From positions 62,001 to 126,000 of the forward strand of contig JBFWVR010000005.1 of assembly GCA_050246635.1 (NCBI GenBank): a stretch of DNA of 64,000 bases. The letters are read 5' to 3'. The DNA is from JBFWVR01 sp050246635. GTDB lineage: Bacteria > Acidobacteriota > Vicinamibacteria > Vicinamibacterales > UBA2999. A program made the position numbers and the translations under genes. Positions 54,019 to 61,667 of the stretch are shown piece by piece. The notes beneath the pieces are model-generated. The model was not told the DNA's origin. It ran no database searches and saw only the letters and a program-made list of their open reading frames with translations. Within the stretch, counting starts at the first letter, position 1, and each line of letters starts with the position of its first letter.

Positions 54019-54630
54019 CACCTGGCCTGCCGTGAGCGAGCCCCGCGCGTCGCTCCGGCTGGTCTCACTTGGCCTGCCATGAGCGCCCCGCGCGTCGCCC
54101 CGGCAAGTCCCACTTGGCCTGCCATGAGCGAGCCCCGCGCGTCGCCCCGGCAAGTCTCACTTGGCCTGCCATGAGCGAGCCCCGCGCGTCGCCCCGGCAA
54201 GTCTCACTTGGCCTGCCATGAGCGAGCCCCGCGCGTCGCTCCGGCTGGTCTCACTTGGCCTGCCATGAGCGAGCCCCGCGCGTCGCCCCGGCAAGTCCCA
54301 CTTGGCCTGCCATGAGCGAGCCCCGCGCGTCGCCCCGGCAAGTCTCACTTGGCCTGCCATGAGCGAGCCCCGCGCGTCGCCCCGGCAAGTCTCACTTGGC
54401 CTGCCATGAGCGAGCCCCGCGCGTCGCNNNNNNNNNNCTTGGCCTGCCATGAGCGAGCCCCGCGCGTCGCCCCGGCAAGTCTCACTTGGCCTGCCATGAG
54501 CGAGCCCCGCGCGTCGCCCCGGCAAGTCTCACTTGGCCTGCCATGAGCGAGCCCCGCGCGTCGCCCCGGCAAGTCTCACTTGGCCTGCCATGAGCGAGCC
54601 CCGCGCGTCGCCCCGGCAAGTCTCACTTGG
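54019..54630. repeat. 47-bp tandem repeat array
   Basis: About 13 head-to-tail units of 47 bp (one of 44 bp) each begin CCTGCC(A/G)TGAGCGAG. Two unit subtypes differ at CCCCGGCAAGTC versus CTCCGGCTGGTC. The array lies between tRNA-Val and thrS. An assembly gap of ten Ns falls inside it, so the true copy number is unknown. On the minus strand it can be read as a short repeating peptide, but that ORF looks like a by-product of the repeats. Confidence 0.95.
54428..54437. other. assembly gap (10 N)
   Basis: Ten Ns interrupt a 47-bp unit that should contain 14 bases there, so the gap is a placeholder in a repeat that did not assemble. Confidence 0.99.
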
Positions 54631-54673
54631 CCTGCCATGAGCGAGCCCCGCGCGAAGCGCGGGGCGAGTCGAA
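54631..54673 (-). repeat. 43-bp RNA-trailer hairpin element, tRNA-Val copy
   Basis: This starts directly after the tRNA CCA end on the minus strand. It contains the perfect 9-bp stem GCCCCGCGC / GCGCGGGGC (54645-54653 with 54657-54665). It is identical to 18854-18896 except for a swapped base pair in the stem. Its distal part, CCTGCCATGAGCGAGCC, is the first part of each 47-bp array unit. Confidence 0.85.
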
Positions 54674-54750
54674 TGGTAGGCACGGGCAGACTCGAACTGC
54701 CGACCTCCTGCGTGTCAAGCAGGCGCTCTAACCAACTGAGCTACGCGCCT
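54674..54750 (-). tRNA. tRNA-Val (GAC)
   Basis: The minus strand reads AGGCGCGTAGCTCAGTTGG, with a D-loop, an anticodon arm CCTGC-TTGACAC-GCAGG (anticodon GAC), a variable loop AGGTC and a T-arm GGCAGTTCGAGTCTGCC. It closes with CGTGCCT-A-CCA. The acceptor stem pairs over seven bases with one G-U. CCA is encoded. Confidence 0.96.
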
Positions 54751-54860
54751 ACAGCCAGCGAAAACCGCCGCCTTCGGACCACCGAGTATAGCACAGCCGC
54801 AGTACGCACGAACGCCCGGCCCGCGGCTGCGGGACCGGGCGCGCGCGACCGTGGAGCTGC

Positions 54861-55133
54861 CTAGTTGACCGCGCTCTTGAGCGCCTTGCCGGCGACGAAG
54901 CGCACGACCTTGCGCTTGGGGATCTTGATGGCAGCGCCCGTCTGCGGGTTGCGCGCCGTGCGAGCCTTGCGCTGCGAGGTCTTGAAGGTGCCGAACCCGA
55001 CGAACGTCACCGCGTCCCCCTTCTTGAGGGCCTTGGTGATGCTCCCGAGGAGCGAGTCGACCGCCTGGGCCGCCATCGTCTTCGTCGCGCCCGTGTCCTT
55101 GGCGATCTTGGCGATCAGTTCCTGCTTGTTCAT
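54861..55133 (-). CDS. HU-family DNA-binding protein
   Basis: The 90-residue protein MNKQELIAKIAKDTGATKTMAAQAV ... ALKKGDAVTFVGFGTFKTSQRKARTARNPQTGAAIKIPKRKVVRFVAGKALKSAVN is a standard HU protomer. It has the helical dimerisation body and a flexible arm with RNPQTG. It bends and compacts DNA as a dimer. GGAGG precedes the ATG, and a good sigma-70 promoter lies upstream at 55218-55247. The tRNA-Val gene follows on the same strand. Confidence 0.97.
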   Translation of the reverse strand: MNKQELIAKIAKDTGATKTMAAQAVDSLLGSITKALKKGDAVTFVGFGTFKTSQRKARTARNPQTGAAIKIPKRKVVRFVAGKALKSAVN

Positions 55134-55217
55134 TCACGAACCTCCTGCACGCGTGGACGACTTCCAGTGAGGGGGAGTGCCTGTTGGCCGCGGGCCGCCA
55201 GCGTGCTGACGGTAGCG

Positions 55218-55247
55218 GTTATACGTGACGGCGTTTGGTGTCGTCAA
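55218..55247 (-). promoter_or_regulatory. sigma-70 promoter for the HU gene
   Basis: On the minus strand TTGACG (55247-55242) and TATAAC (55223-55218) are separated by 18 bp. The HU start codon is about 85 bp downstream. Confidence 0.75.
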
Positions 55248-55360
55248 GCGGAAAGGCGCGATTTTACGGGCATCTCCGGCGATCGATGGGGCGCGATCGA
55301 TCGCCGGCGCAGGCGCGGCACGGATGGGACGGCGTTGCGGGTAAATGACAGAAGCGCGCG

Positions 55361-56527
55361 TCAGGCCGCGGGCTTCGCGGACGTGAGCGTCTCGATGGCC
55401 TTGTCGAGCGTCTCGTCGCCGGTGGGCGCGGGCTCGCCGAAGTCCACACGCGGTTGCGCCACCGCGACGTCGGGCACGAGCCCCTGCTCGTGAATCACCT
55501 CGCCGCCCGGCGTCAGGTAGAAGAGATACGACAGCAGCAGCCCCGAGCCATCGGGCAGCGGCACGAGCTTCTGCTCGGCCGCCCGTCCCATCGTGCGTTC
55601 GCCGATGAGCGTCGCGCGGTCGTTGCCGTCGAGCGCCGCCGCGAAGAGCTCGGCCGGGCCCGCCGTGCCGTTGTCCACGAGCAGCGCCACCGGGGTCGTG
55701 ATGCGCCCGGCGCCGGTGCCCGCCGCGATCGGCGCCTTCTCCTTGTCTCGCGCGCGGGTGAACGCCAGCGTGCCGCTCGGGACGAACAGCCGCGCCGCCG
55801 CCAGCCCCGCGTCCATCGCGCCGAACGCCGTGCCACGCAGGTCGATGACCAGGGACGTCGCGCCGGACTTCGTGAGCGCCTCCACTTCCTTGCGGATCTG
55901 CGCCGGCGTGTCGGCGACGAACTCCGGCACCCGGACGAGCCCGACCGACGGGCCCGCGATGCGCCCGCTCACCGCCACCGGCGCCAGCGCCGCCCGCGCC
56001 ATCTCGATCTCGTGCGGCTCGGCCGCGTTGCCACGCAGCACCGTCAGGGTCACCGTGGTGCCCGGCGCGCCGTCGAGCTCACGCATGCCCTCGAACACCG
56101 ACGTGTCGCGTGTCGGCATGCCGTTGATGGCGCGAATGTAGTCGCCGGGCTGGAGTCCGGCCGCCTTCGCCGGGGAGTTGTCGCGGGCCGCGATCACGCG
56201 CAGGTAATACTGCCGGGTCAGCTCGAGCCCGACCTGCGCGGCCGCCGGCTTCGCCGCCTGGTACGCGGTGACCTGCGCCTGGTCCAGGAACGCGCTGTCG
56301 GGATCCAGCCCGTCGGCCAGCCCGTGCATCGCGCCGTGCATGACCTCGTTCACGTCCACCTCCTCCACGTAGTTGCGGAGGATGAGGGTGATGACGTCCT
56401 CGAAGACGCTCAGCGGCCGGTAGCTGGCCCCCTGGGCACTCGCCTTGCCCATGAAGCCGCCAATCACGGCAAAGGCCATGACCGGCACGGAGACAGCGAG
56501 GACGAGCAGGCGGCCGCGAGATGTCAT
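55361..56527 (-). CDS. S41/CtpA-family PDZ protein lacking the catalytic Ser and Lys
   Basis: The 388-residue protein has a signal peptide or anchor (LLVLAVSVPVMAFAVIGGF), a helical N-terminus, a PDZ domain about 98-165 (SPAKAAGLQPGDYIRAING) and an S41 core about 190-385. In active CtpA the Ser of the T-A-S-A-S-E motif pairs with the Lys of TFGKG 25 residues later. Here the segment is NGTAGPAELF (Gly290 at the Ser position) and TMGRA (Arg315 at the Lys position), so both catalytic residues are missing. It is probably a periplasmic pseudoprotease scaffold. The start overlaps the EnvC-like gene stop by four bases (ATGA). Confidence 0.85.
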   Translation of the reverse strand: MTSRGRLLVLAVSVPVMAFAVIGGFMGKASAQGASYRPLSVFEDVITLILRNYVEEVDVNEVMHGAMHGLADGLDPDSAFLDQAQVTAYQAAKPAAAQVGLELTRQYYLRVIAARDNSPAKAAGLQPGDYIRAINGMPTRDTSVFEGMRELDGAPGTTVTLTVLRGNAAEPHEIEMARAALAPVAVSGRIAGPSVGLVRVPEFVADTPAQIRKEVEALTKSGATSLVIDLRGTAFGAMDAGLAAARLFVPSGTLAFTRARDKEKAPIAAGTGAGRITTPVALLVDNGTAGPAELFAAALDGNDRATLIGERTMGRAAEQKLVPLPDGSGLLLSYLFYLTPGGEVIHEQGLVPDVAVAQPRVDFGEPAPTGDETLDKAIETLTSAKPAA

Positions 56528-57693
56528 GGAACGCTCCTGAGCCATTCTAGGGGATTGACCGGCCGTCCGTCGACGCGCAGCTCGAAGTAGAGCGCCGCGT
56601 GGCCGGTCGGCGTCTGTCCCACCGTGCCGAGTACCGCCCCGGCCGTCACCGGCGCCCCGACGGCGACCGCCGCCTCCGCCAGGTGGCCATACAGCGTGAA
56701 GGCGTTGCCGCCATGATCGACGATGACGAGCACGCCGAACCCGGTGAACGGCGCGGCGTAGGACACCGTGCCCCCGTGCACGGCTCGCACCGGCGCCCCC
56801 TCGGACGCGCCGATCTCGATACCGTTTCGGACGATGGCCGCGCCGGTCTGGCCTGACCGCTGCGGGCCGAAGCGGCCCGAGATCCGTCCCTCCACCGGCC
56901 ACGGCAGGTCGCCGCGGAACGGCGAGAGCGGGAGGGCGGAGGGCGCGGTCGACAGCTCGCCCACCGTCCGCTGGAGTGCCCGCTGCGCGTCCTGCAACTC
57001 GCCGACGTACTGCGCGGCAAGATCGCGACGCTGATCCAGGGCGTCGATGGCCCGCTCCCGGGCGGCCACCGCGGCGTCGAGGGCCTGCCGCGCGGTGACA
57101 GCCTCCGACTGGAGGCGCTCCACCTCGGCACGTCGGCGGGCCAGCTCCTCGAAGGCCTCACGTTCGTCCGCCACACGCCGGCGGTGCGCTTCGAGGCGGA
57201 CACGGTCGAGGGCGGCGACCGCGGCGACGCCCCGGCTCATTCGTCCCAGCGCCCGCAGGTCATCGGTCGACAGCAGCAGCCGCAGGTAGCCGCCGCGCCC
57301 GCGTTTGTAGATTTCGACGAGCCGGGCGGTGACGCCGGGCGTGGCGGCCTGGCGTTCGGCCTCGAGCGCGGCAAGCCGCGCCTCCGACGCGGCGGCGGCC
57401 GCGGCCACCTGCTCGAGCTCCGCGTCGATCCGGGTGACGTCCTGCACCTTGATTTGGCGTTCGACCTCGAGCGCCCGCAGCTCGCCGAACACGGTCCGCG
57501 CCTGGGCGGCCAGTCGATCGGCCTCGGCCTGGAGCACCCGGATGCGTTCGGCGGCACGCGCCGCCATCGCGGCCGGCGTGCCGGCGGCCGGCTGGGCCTG
57601 CCCCGCGCCGGCCACGGGCAGGGCCGCGGCCAGGGCAGACGTGGCGAGCAGGACGACGGCGCGCCGGACCATCGCGTGCAGTGTACCGCGCAT
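56524..57693 (-). CDS. EnvC-like coiled-coil protein with degenerate LytM domain
   Basis: The 389-residue secreted protein has a signal peptide (VVLLATSALAAALPVAGAG), long coiled coils at about 45-260 and a C-terminal LytM/M23 domain about 270-385 (LPWPVEGRISGRFGP, GTVSYAAPFTGFGVLVIVDH, LYGHLAEAAV). The zinc ligands are lost: the HxGxD position reads NGIEIG and HLHFE reads ALYFE. E. coli EnvC is likewise inactive and switches on AmiA/AmiB at the septum. It is coupled to the S41 pseudoprotease gene. A start at 57672 is also possible. Confidence 0.85.
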   Translation of the reverse strand: MRGTLHAMVRRAVVLLATSALAAALPVAGAGQAQPAAGTPAAMAARAAERIRVLQAEADRLAAQARTVFGELRALEVERQIKVQDVTRIDAELEQVAAAAAASEARLAALEAERQAATPGVTARLVEIYKRGRGGYLRLLLSTDDLRALGRMSRGVAAVAALDRVRLEAHRRRVADEREAFEELARRRAEVERLQSEAVTARQALDAAVAARERAIDALDQRRDLAAQYVGELQDAQRALQRTVGELSTAPSALPLSPFRGDLPWPVEGRISGRFGPQRSGQTGAAIVRNGIEIGASEGAPVRAVHGGTVSYAAPFTGFGVLVIVDHGGNAFTLYGHLAEAAVAVGAPVTAGAVLGTVGQTPTGHAALYFELRVDGRPVNPLEWLRSVP

Positions 57694-57782
57694 TCTGCTT
57701 GAGTCGCCGGGCGGGGACGACTAAATTGCTGAGCTTCAGTCGTCCGGCGTGCCCCGCGTTACTCCACTCCCCGGAGGTTGCG

Positions 57783-59801
57783 ATGAGCTCGTCCCGCCAT
57801 CTGCACGCCGCCATCTCGCTGGCAGCCGCCCTGGCCCTGCTCGCGACGGCGTTCGTTCCGACACCCGACGAAGAGCGGCGGCCCGGCCCCCGTATCGCCG
57901 CGGCGGCGCATGCCGACGGCGGCCTGATCGCCCGTCGGGTGGACGAGCCGTCCTACACGCCGCCCCTGCCCTCGGATCTGGGCGGTGCTCCGGCGGCGAC
58001 CATGACGGTGACGTACACGGGGTTCACGGCCGCGTCCCAGGCCGCGTTCCAGCGAGCCGTCGACATCTGGGCGGGCATCATCACGTCGAGCGTGCCGATT
58101 CGCATCTCCGCCACGATGCGGCCGCTGTCGACCAACGTGCTGGGCTCGGCGGGGTCGAACTACCTCTGGCGCAACATCCCGGGGGGCGTGTCGAACTCCT
58201 GGTACCCGGACGCGTTGGCCGACAAAATCTCCGGCAGCGATCGCAACCCCGGCGACTACGACGTGGTGGCCAACTTCACCACCGACCCCTCGGTGAACTG
58301 GTACTTCGGCATCGACGGGCGACCGGGCCCCGGACAGTACGACTTCGTGTCCGTGGTCCTGCACGAACTCGGCCATGGCCTCGGATTCCTCGGGTCGGGT
58401 GACGTCTCCGGCGGGGCTGGCACGTGGGGATCTCAGGGCTACCCGTACATCTACGACCGCTTCGTGAGGAACGGCTCCGGGCAGGCGATCATCGGCTTCA
58501 CCTCCGGGTCCGCGGCGCTCGCCGCGCAGCTGCTCGGCAACAACCTGTACTGGAACACCCCGGCGGCCGACGGCGGCGCCATCAGCTCGCCGGCCAGGCT
58601 GTACGCGCCGTCCTCATGGGACGACGGTTCGAGCTACAGCCACCTCGACGAAGGCACCTACCCGGGGGGCAACGCGAACGCGCTGATGACCCCGCAGATC
58701 TCGTCGATGGAAGCCATCCACGACCCGGGGACGATCACGCGGGAAATCTTTGCCGACATGGGGTGGACCGTCGGCAGCACGACGCCGACGCCCGGAGGCA
58801 AACCCGGCACGCCCACGAACGTCCAGGTGTCGGTCAACGGCACCACGTCGCTGACGGTCACGTGGAGCGCGCCGAGCTCCGGCGCGACGCCGACGTCCTA
58901 CCGCGTGGACTTCGCCGTCACGCCCGGGGGCGCCGCGGTCGCGCAGGTCGCCTCGGCGACGACGAGCACGAGCGTGAACATCCCGCCGGGGACGACCGGG
59001 ACGTTCTACGCGTCGGTGACGGCGCTGGCCGGCACGACGGCGGGTCCCGCGTCCTCGCCGGTCGCGTTCACGATCGGCGGCAGTGGTCCCTGCACGCCGC
59101 CAGCGACGCCCGTGGGGATCACGGGCACCGTGCTCGGCGGCGTGGCGCGTGTGCTGTGGAACCCGTCGGTCGGTGCGACGAGCTACATCGTGCAGGCCGG
59201 GTCGCGGCAGGGGGCGTCGGACCTCTTCAATGGCAACGTCGGCGCCAACCCCAGCGTCACCGCGCCGGTCGGCAACGGGTTCCAGGCGTTCGTCCGCATC
59301 ATTGCCGTCAACGCGTGCGGCAACAGCGCGCCGACCGCCGACCTGGTGCTCGGGCTGGAGCTGGGGGAAGGCGACCTGCAGGTCACCCTCAGCTGGGATA
59401 CGACCGCTGACATGGACCTGCACGTCATCGAACCGGACGGGACGCACGTCTACTACGGGGCCCGGAACGGGCGCACCGCGCGCCTCGACGTGGACGACAC
59501 CAATGGATACGGACCGGAGAACGTCTACGTGAACCGCGGCGGGGCCACCTCGGGCGTCTACCAGGTCTACATCGTCCACTACGCCGGTTCCACGCCGACC
59601 AACGCGACCATCCAGCTGCGGCTCAATGCCGGGACCCCCAGCGAACGGTATGTCGTCATCAACCGTTCGACTCCCGGTGGCAACCCCGCGCTCGGCTTCA
59701 GCGTGGCGGACGTCAACATCGTGAACGGAACGATCACCGAGCGCGGCGGGACGCGCGTGATCGCGGCCGCTGACGGAGAACGTCCAGCCAAGCGGCCCTG
59801 A
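57783..59801 (+). CDS. secreted zinc metalloprotease with fibronectin-III and DUF2135-like domains
   Basis: The 672-residue secreted protein has a signal peptide (HAAISLAAALALLATAFV). The peptidase domain has HELGHGLGFLG at about residue 194, HExxH without a third His at the metzincin position, and ends near ITREIFADMGW. It is followed by one or two fibronectin-III domains (TTSLTVTWSAPSSGATPTSYRVDF) and a C-terminal jelly-roll-like module (LSWDTTADMDLHVIEPDGTHVYYG) resembling DUF2135/YfaP. GGAGG precedes the ATG at 57783. It is the first of three related metalloprotease genes in tandem. Confidence 0.82.
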   Translation: MSSSRHLHAAISLAAALALLATAFVPTPDEERRPGPRIAAAAHADGGLIARRVDEPSYTPPLPSDLGGAPAATMTVTYTGFTAASQAAFQRAVDIWAGIITSSVPIRISATMRPLSTNVLGSAGSNYLWRNIPGGVSNSWYPDALADKISGSDRNPGDYDVVANFTTDPSVNWYFGIDGRPGPGQYDFVSVVLHELGHGLGFLGSGDVSGGAGTWGSQGYPYIYDRFVRNGSGQAIIGFTSGSAALAAQLLGNNLYWNTPAADGGAISSPARLYAPSSWDDGSSYSHLDEGTYPGGNANALMTPQISSMEAIHDPGTITREIFADMGWTVGSTTPTPGGKPGTPTNVQVSVNGTTSLTVTWSAPSSGATPTSYRVDFAVTPGGAAVAQVASATTSTSVNIPPGTTGTFYASVTALAGTTAGPASSPVAFTIGGSGPCTPPATPVGITGTVLGGVARVLWNPSVGATSYIVQAGSRQGASDLFNGNVGANPSVTAPVGNGFQAFVRIIAVNACGNSAPTADLVLGLELGEGDLQVTLSWDTTADMDLHVIEPDGTHVYYGARNGRTARLDVDDTNGYGPENVYVNRGGATSGVYQVYIVHYAGSTPTNATIQLRLNAGTPSERYVVINRSTPGGNPALGFSVADVNIVNGTITERGGTRVIAAADGERPAKRP

Positions 59802-59949
59802 CGCGCCCGACCGTGGTGCCTCCCGCCCGCCGGATGGCGTTCGCACCCTATTTCCTTGAGTTGGGTCCCGTCTGGGGGTTCAATGTGGGTCGCTCTTCCC
59901 CCCGTGCGCCAAGGACGGCGTGCGGCGCAGAGGTGGAGGTAGGTACCCA

Positions 59950-61578
59950 ATGATGCGCTTCACTCGCCCCCTGCTGGCCTGGCCCGCCTTGCTGGCCGGT
60001 GCCCTGCTGCTCATGACGACCGCCGGGCCCGGCGTGCACGACACCCGGGCCACCGCAGCCCCGCGCGACGACCACGGTGGGTTGCGGGCGCGTTTCGTGA
60101 ACGAACCGAGCTCCGTCCCGTTCATCGGATCGGACCTCGGCGGCGCCCCGGCCGCCACGATTACGGTCACGTACAACGGCTTCACGGCACAGTCGCAGGC
60201 GGCGTTCCAGCGCGCGGTGGACATCTGGGCCAGCGTGATCACCTCGAGCGTGCCCATCCGCGTCTCGGCGACCATGAGCAGCCTCGACCCCGGAGTCCTG
60301 GGCTCGGCGGGTTCCAACTCCATCTGGCGCGACTTCAGCGGGGCGCCGGCGTCCGGCACGTGGTTCCCCGACGCGCTGGCGGACAAGCTGGCCGGCCAGG
60401 ATCTCTCGGCCGGGCAGCCCGACATCGTCGCGAACTTCACGACCGATCCATCGATCAACTGGTACTTCGGTACGGACGCCAACCCCGGCGCCAACCAGTT
60501 CGACTTCGTGACGGTCGTGCTCCACGAGCTCGGCCATGGTCTCGGGTTCTTCGGATCCGCTGACGTGTCGGGCGGCGCGGGCACTTGGGGGCAGTCCGGA
60601 CGCCCCTACATCTACGACCGGTACGTCAAGACCGGTGGGGGGCAGTCGATCATCAGCTTCGCGACGCCATCGGCCGCGCTGGCGGCAACGCTCCAGGGCG
60701 GCAGTCTCTTCTTCGCCTCGCCGGTCGCCGACGGCGGCGCCATCAGCGCGCCCGCGCGCCTCTACGCGCCCGGCGCCTGGGAGAGCGGTTCGAGCTACAG
60801 CCATCTCGACGAGGGGACCTACGTCAGCGGCAACGCGCAATCCCTGATGACGCCGCAGCTGTCGATGATGGAAGCCATCCATGATCCCGGCTCCATCACG
60901 CGCGAGATCTTCGCGGACATGGGTTGGACCGTCGGCTCGTCGCCGGCGCCGACGCCTGGCGGAACCCCCGGCACGCCCACCAACGTCCAGGTGTCGGTCA
61001 ACGGCACGACGTCACTGACGGTCACGTGGAGCGCACCGAGTTCCGGCGCGACGCCCACCTCCTACCTCGTCGACTTCTCGGTCACCCCCGGCGGCGCACC
61101 CGCGGCGCGGGTCGCCTCCGGCACGACGAGCACCAGCGTGAATATCCCGGCCGGGACGACCGGCACGTTCTACGCGTCGGTCACTGCGCTCAACGGCTCG
61201 ACGGCGGGCACGGCCTCCTCGCCGGTCGCGTTCACGATCGGCTCCGCCGGGCCCGGACCCTGCACGAGCGCCCCGCCGGCGCCCACCGGCTTGACGGGCG
61301 GCGTGTCGGGCGGCGTGGCATCCGTGTCGTGGACGGCGTCGGCCGGCGCGACGTCATACGTCGTGCAGGCGGGCTCCGCCTCCGGCGGCACGAACATCTT
61401 CAACGCCAACGTCGGCGCGAACACCGCGGTGTCCGCCGCGGTGCCAGCCGGGTTCTCGGCCTTCGTCCAGGTGCTTGCGGTCAACGCCTGCGGCACCAGC
61501 GGACCGTCGACGCCGATTTCGATTGCCGGTGACGGCGGGCTGAACACCGTCTTCAGCGGCTTCCGGCCCGGCCGCTAG
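59950..61578 (+). CDS. secreted zinc metalloprotease with fibronectin-III domain, tandem paralogue
   Basis: The 542-residue protein is closely similar to its upstream neighbour: signal peptide (LLAWPALLAGALLLMTTA), DLGGAPAATITVTYNGFTAQ, HELGHGLGFFG at about residue 192, DEGTYVSGNAQSLMTPQ, then fibronectin-III domains. It lacks the C-terminal DUF2135-like module. This is a clear tandem duplication with domain loss or gain. It is probably an extracellular or outer-surface protease. The ATG at 59950 follows GGAGG at a slightly long distance. A 14-bp hairpin lies after its stop. Confidence 0.82.
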   Translation: MMRFTRPLLAWPALLAGALLLMTTAGPGVHDTRATAAPRDDHGGLRARFVNEPSSVPFIGSDLGGAPAATITVTYNGFTAQSQAAFQRAVDIWASVITSSVPIRVSATMSSLDPGVLGSAGSNSIWRDFSGAPASGTWFPDALADKLAGQDLSAGQPDIVANFTTDPSINWYFGTDANPGANQFDFVTVVLHELGHGLGFFGSADVSGGAGTWGQSGRPYIYDRYVKTGGGQSIISFATPSAALAATLQGGSLFFASPVADGGAISAPARLYAPGAWESGSSYSHLDEGTYVSGNAQSLMTPQLSMMEAIHDPGSITREIFADMGWTVGSSPAPTPGGTPGTPTNVQVSVNGTTSLTVTWSAPSSGATPTSYLVDFSVTPGGAPAARVASGTTSTSVNIPAGTTGTFYASVTALNGSTAGTASSPVAFTIGSAGPGPCTSAPPAPTGLTGGVSGGVASVSWTASAGATSYVVQAGSASGGTNIFNANVGANTAVSAAVPAGFSAFVQVLAVNACGTSGPSTPISIAGDGGLNTVFSGFRPGR

Positions 61579-61593
61579 CGGCCTGGCGTCTCG

Positions 61594-61626
61594 CGGGGCG
61601 GGGCCGTGAGAGACGGCTCCGCCCCG
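61594..61626 (+). terminator. strong hairpin after the second metalloprotease gene
   Basis: A 14-bp stem with one G-U pair and a GAGAG loop lies 16 bp after the stop codon. No clear T-run follows. Confidence 0.5.
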
Positions 61627-61667
61627 ACGCCTTCGGCCACGTCTCTTTCCCGCCCGATGGCCGGCTC

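Noticed and set aside
54018..54572. Repetitive minus-strand protein frames rich in AHGRPSETCRGDARGSLMAGQ
   Set aside because: They are a by-product of the 47-bp repeat, whose length is not a multiple of three, and no start signal or conserved function is seen.
54019..54630. CRISPR-like array beside tRNA-Val
   Set aside because: Units are contiguous 47-bp tandem repeats with no unique spacers, and no cas genes are present.
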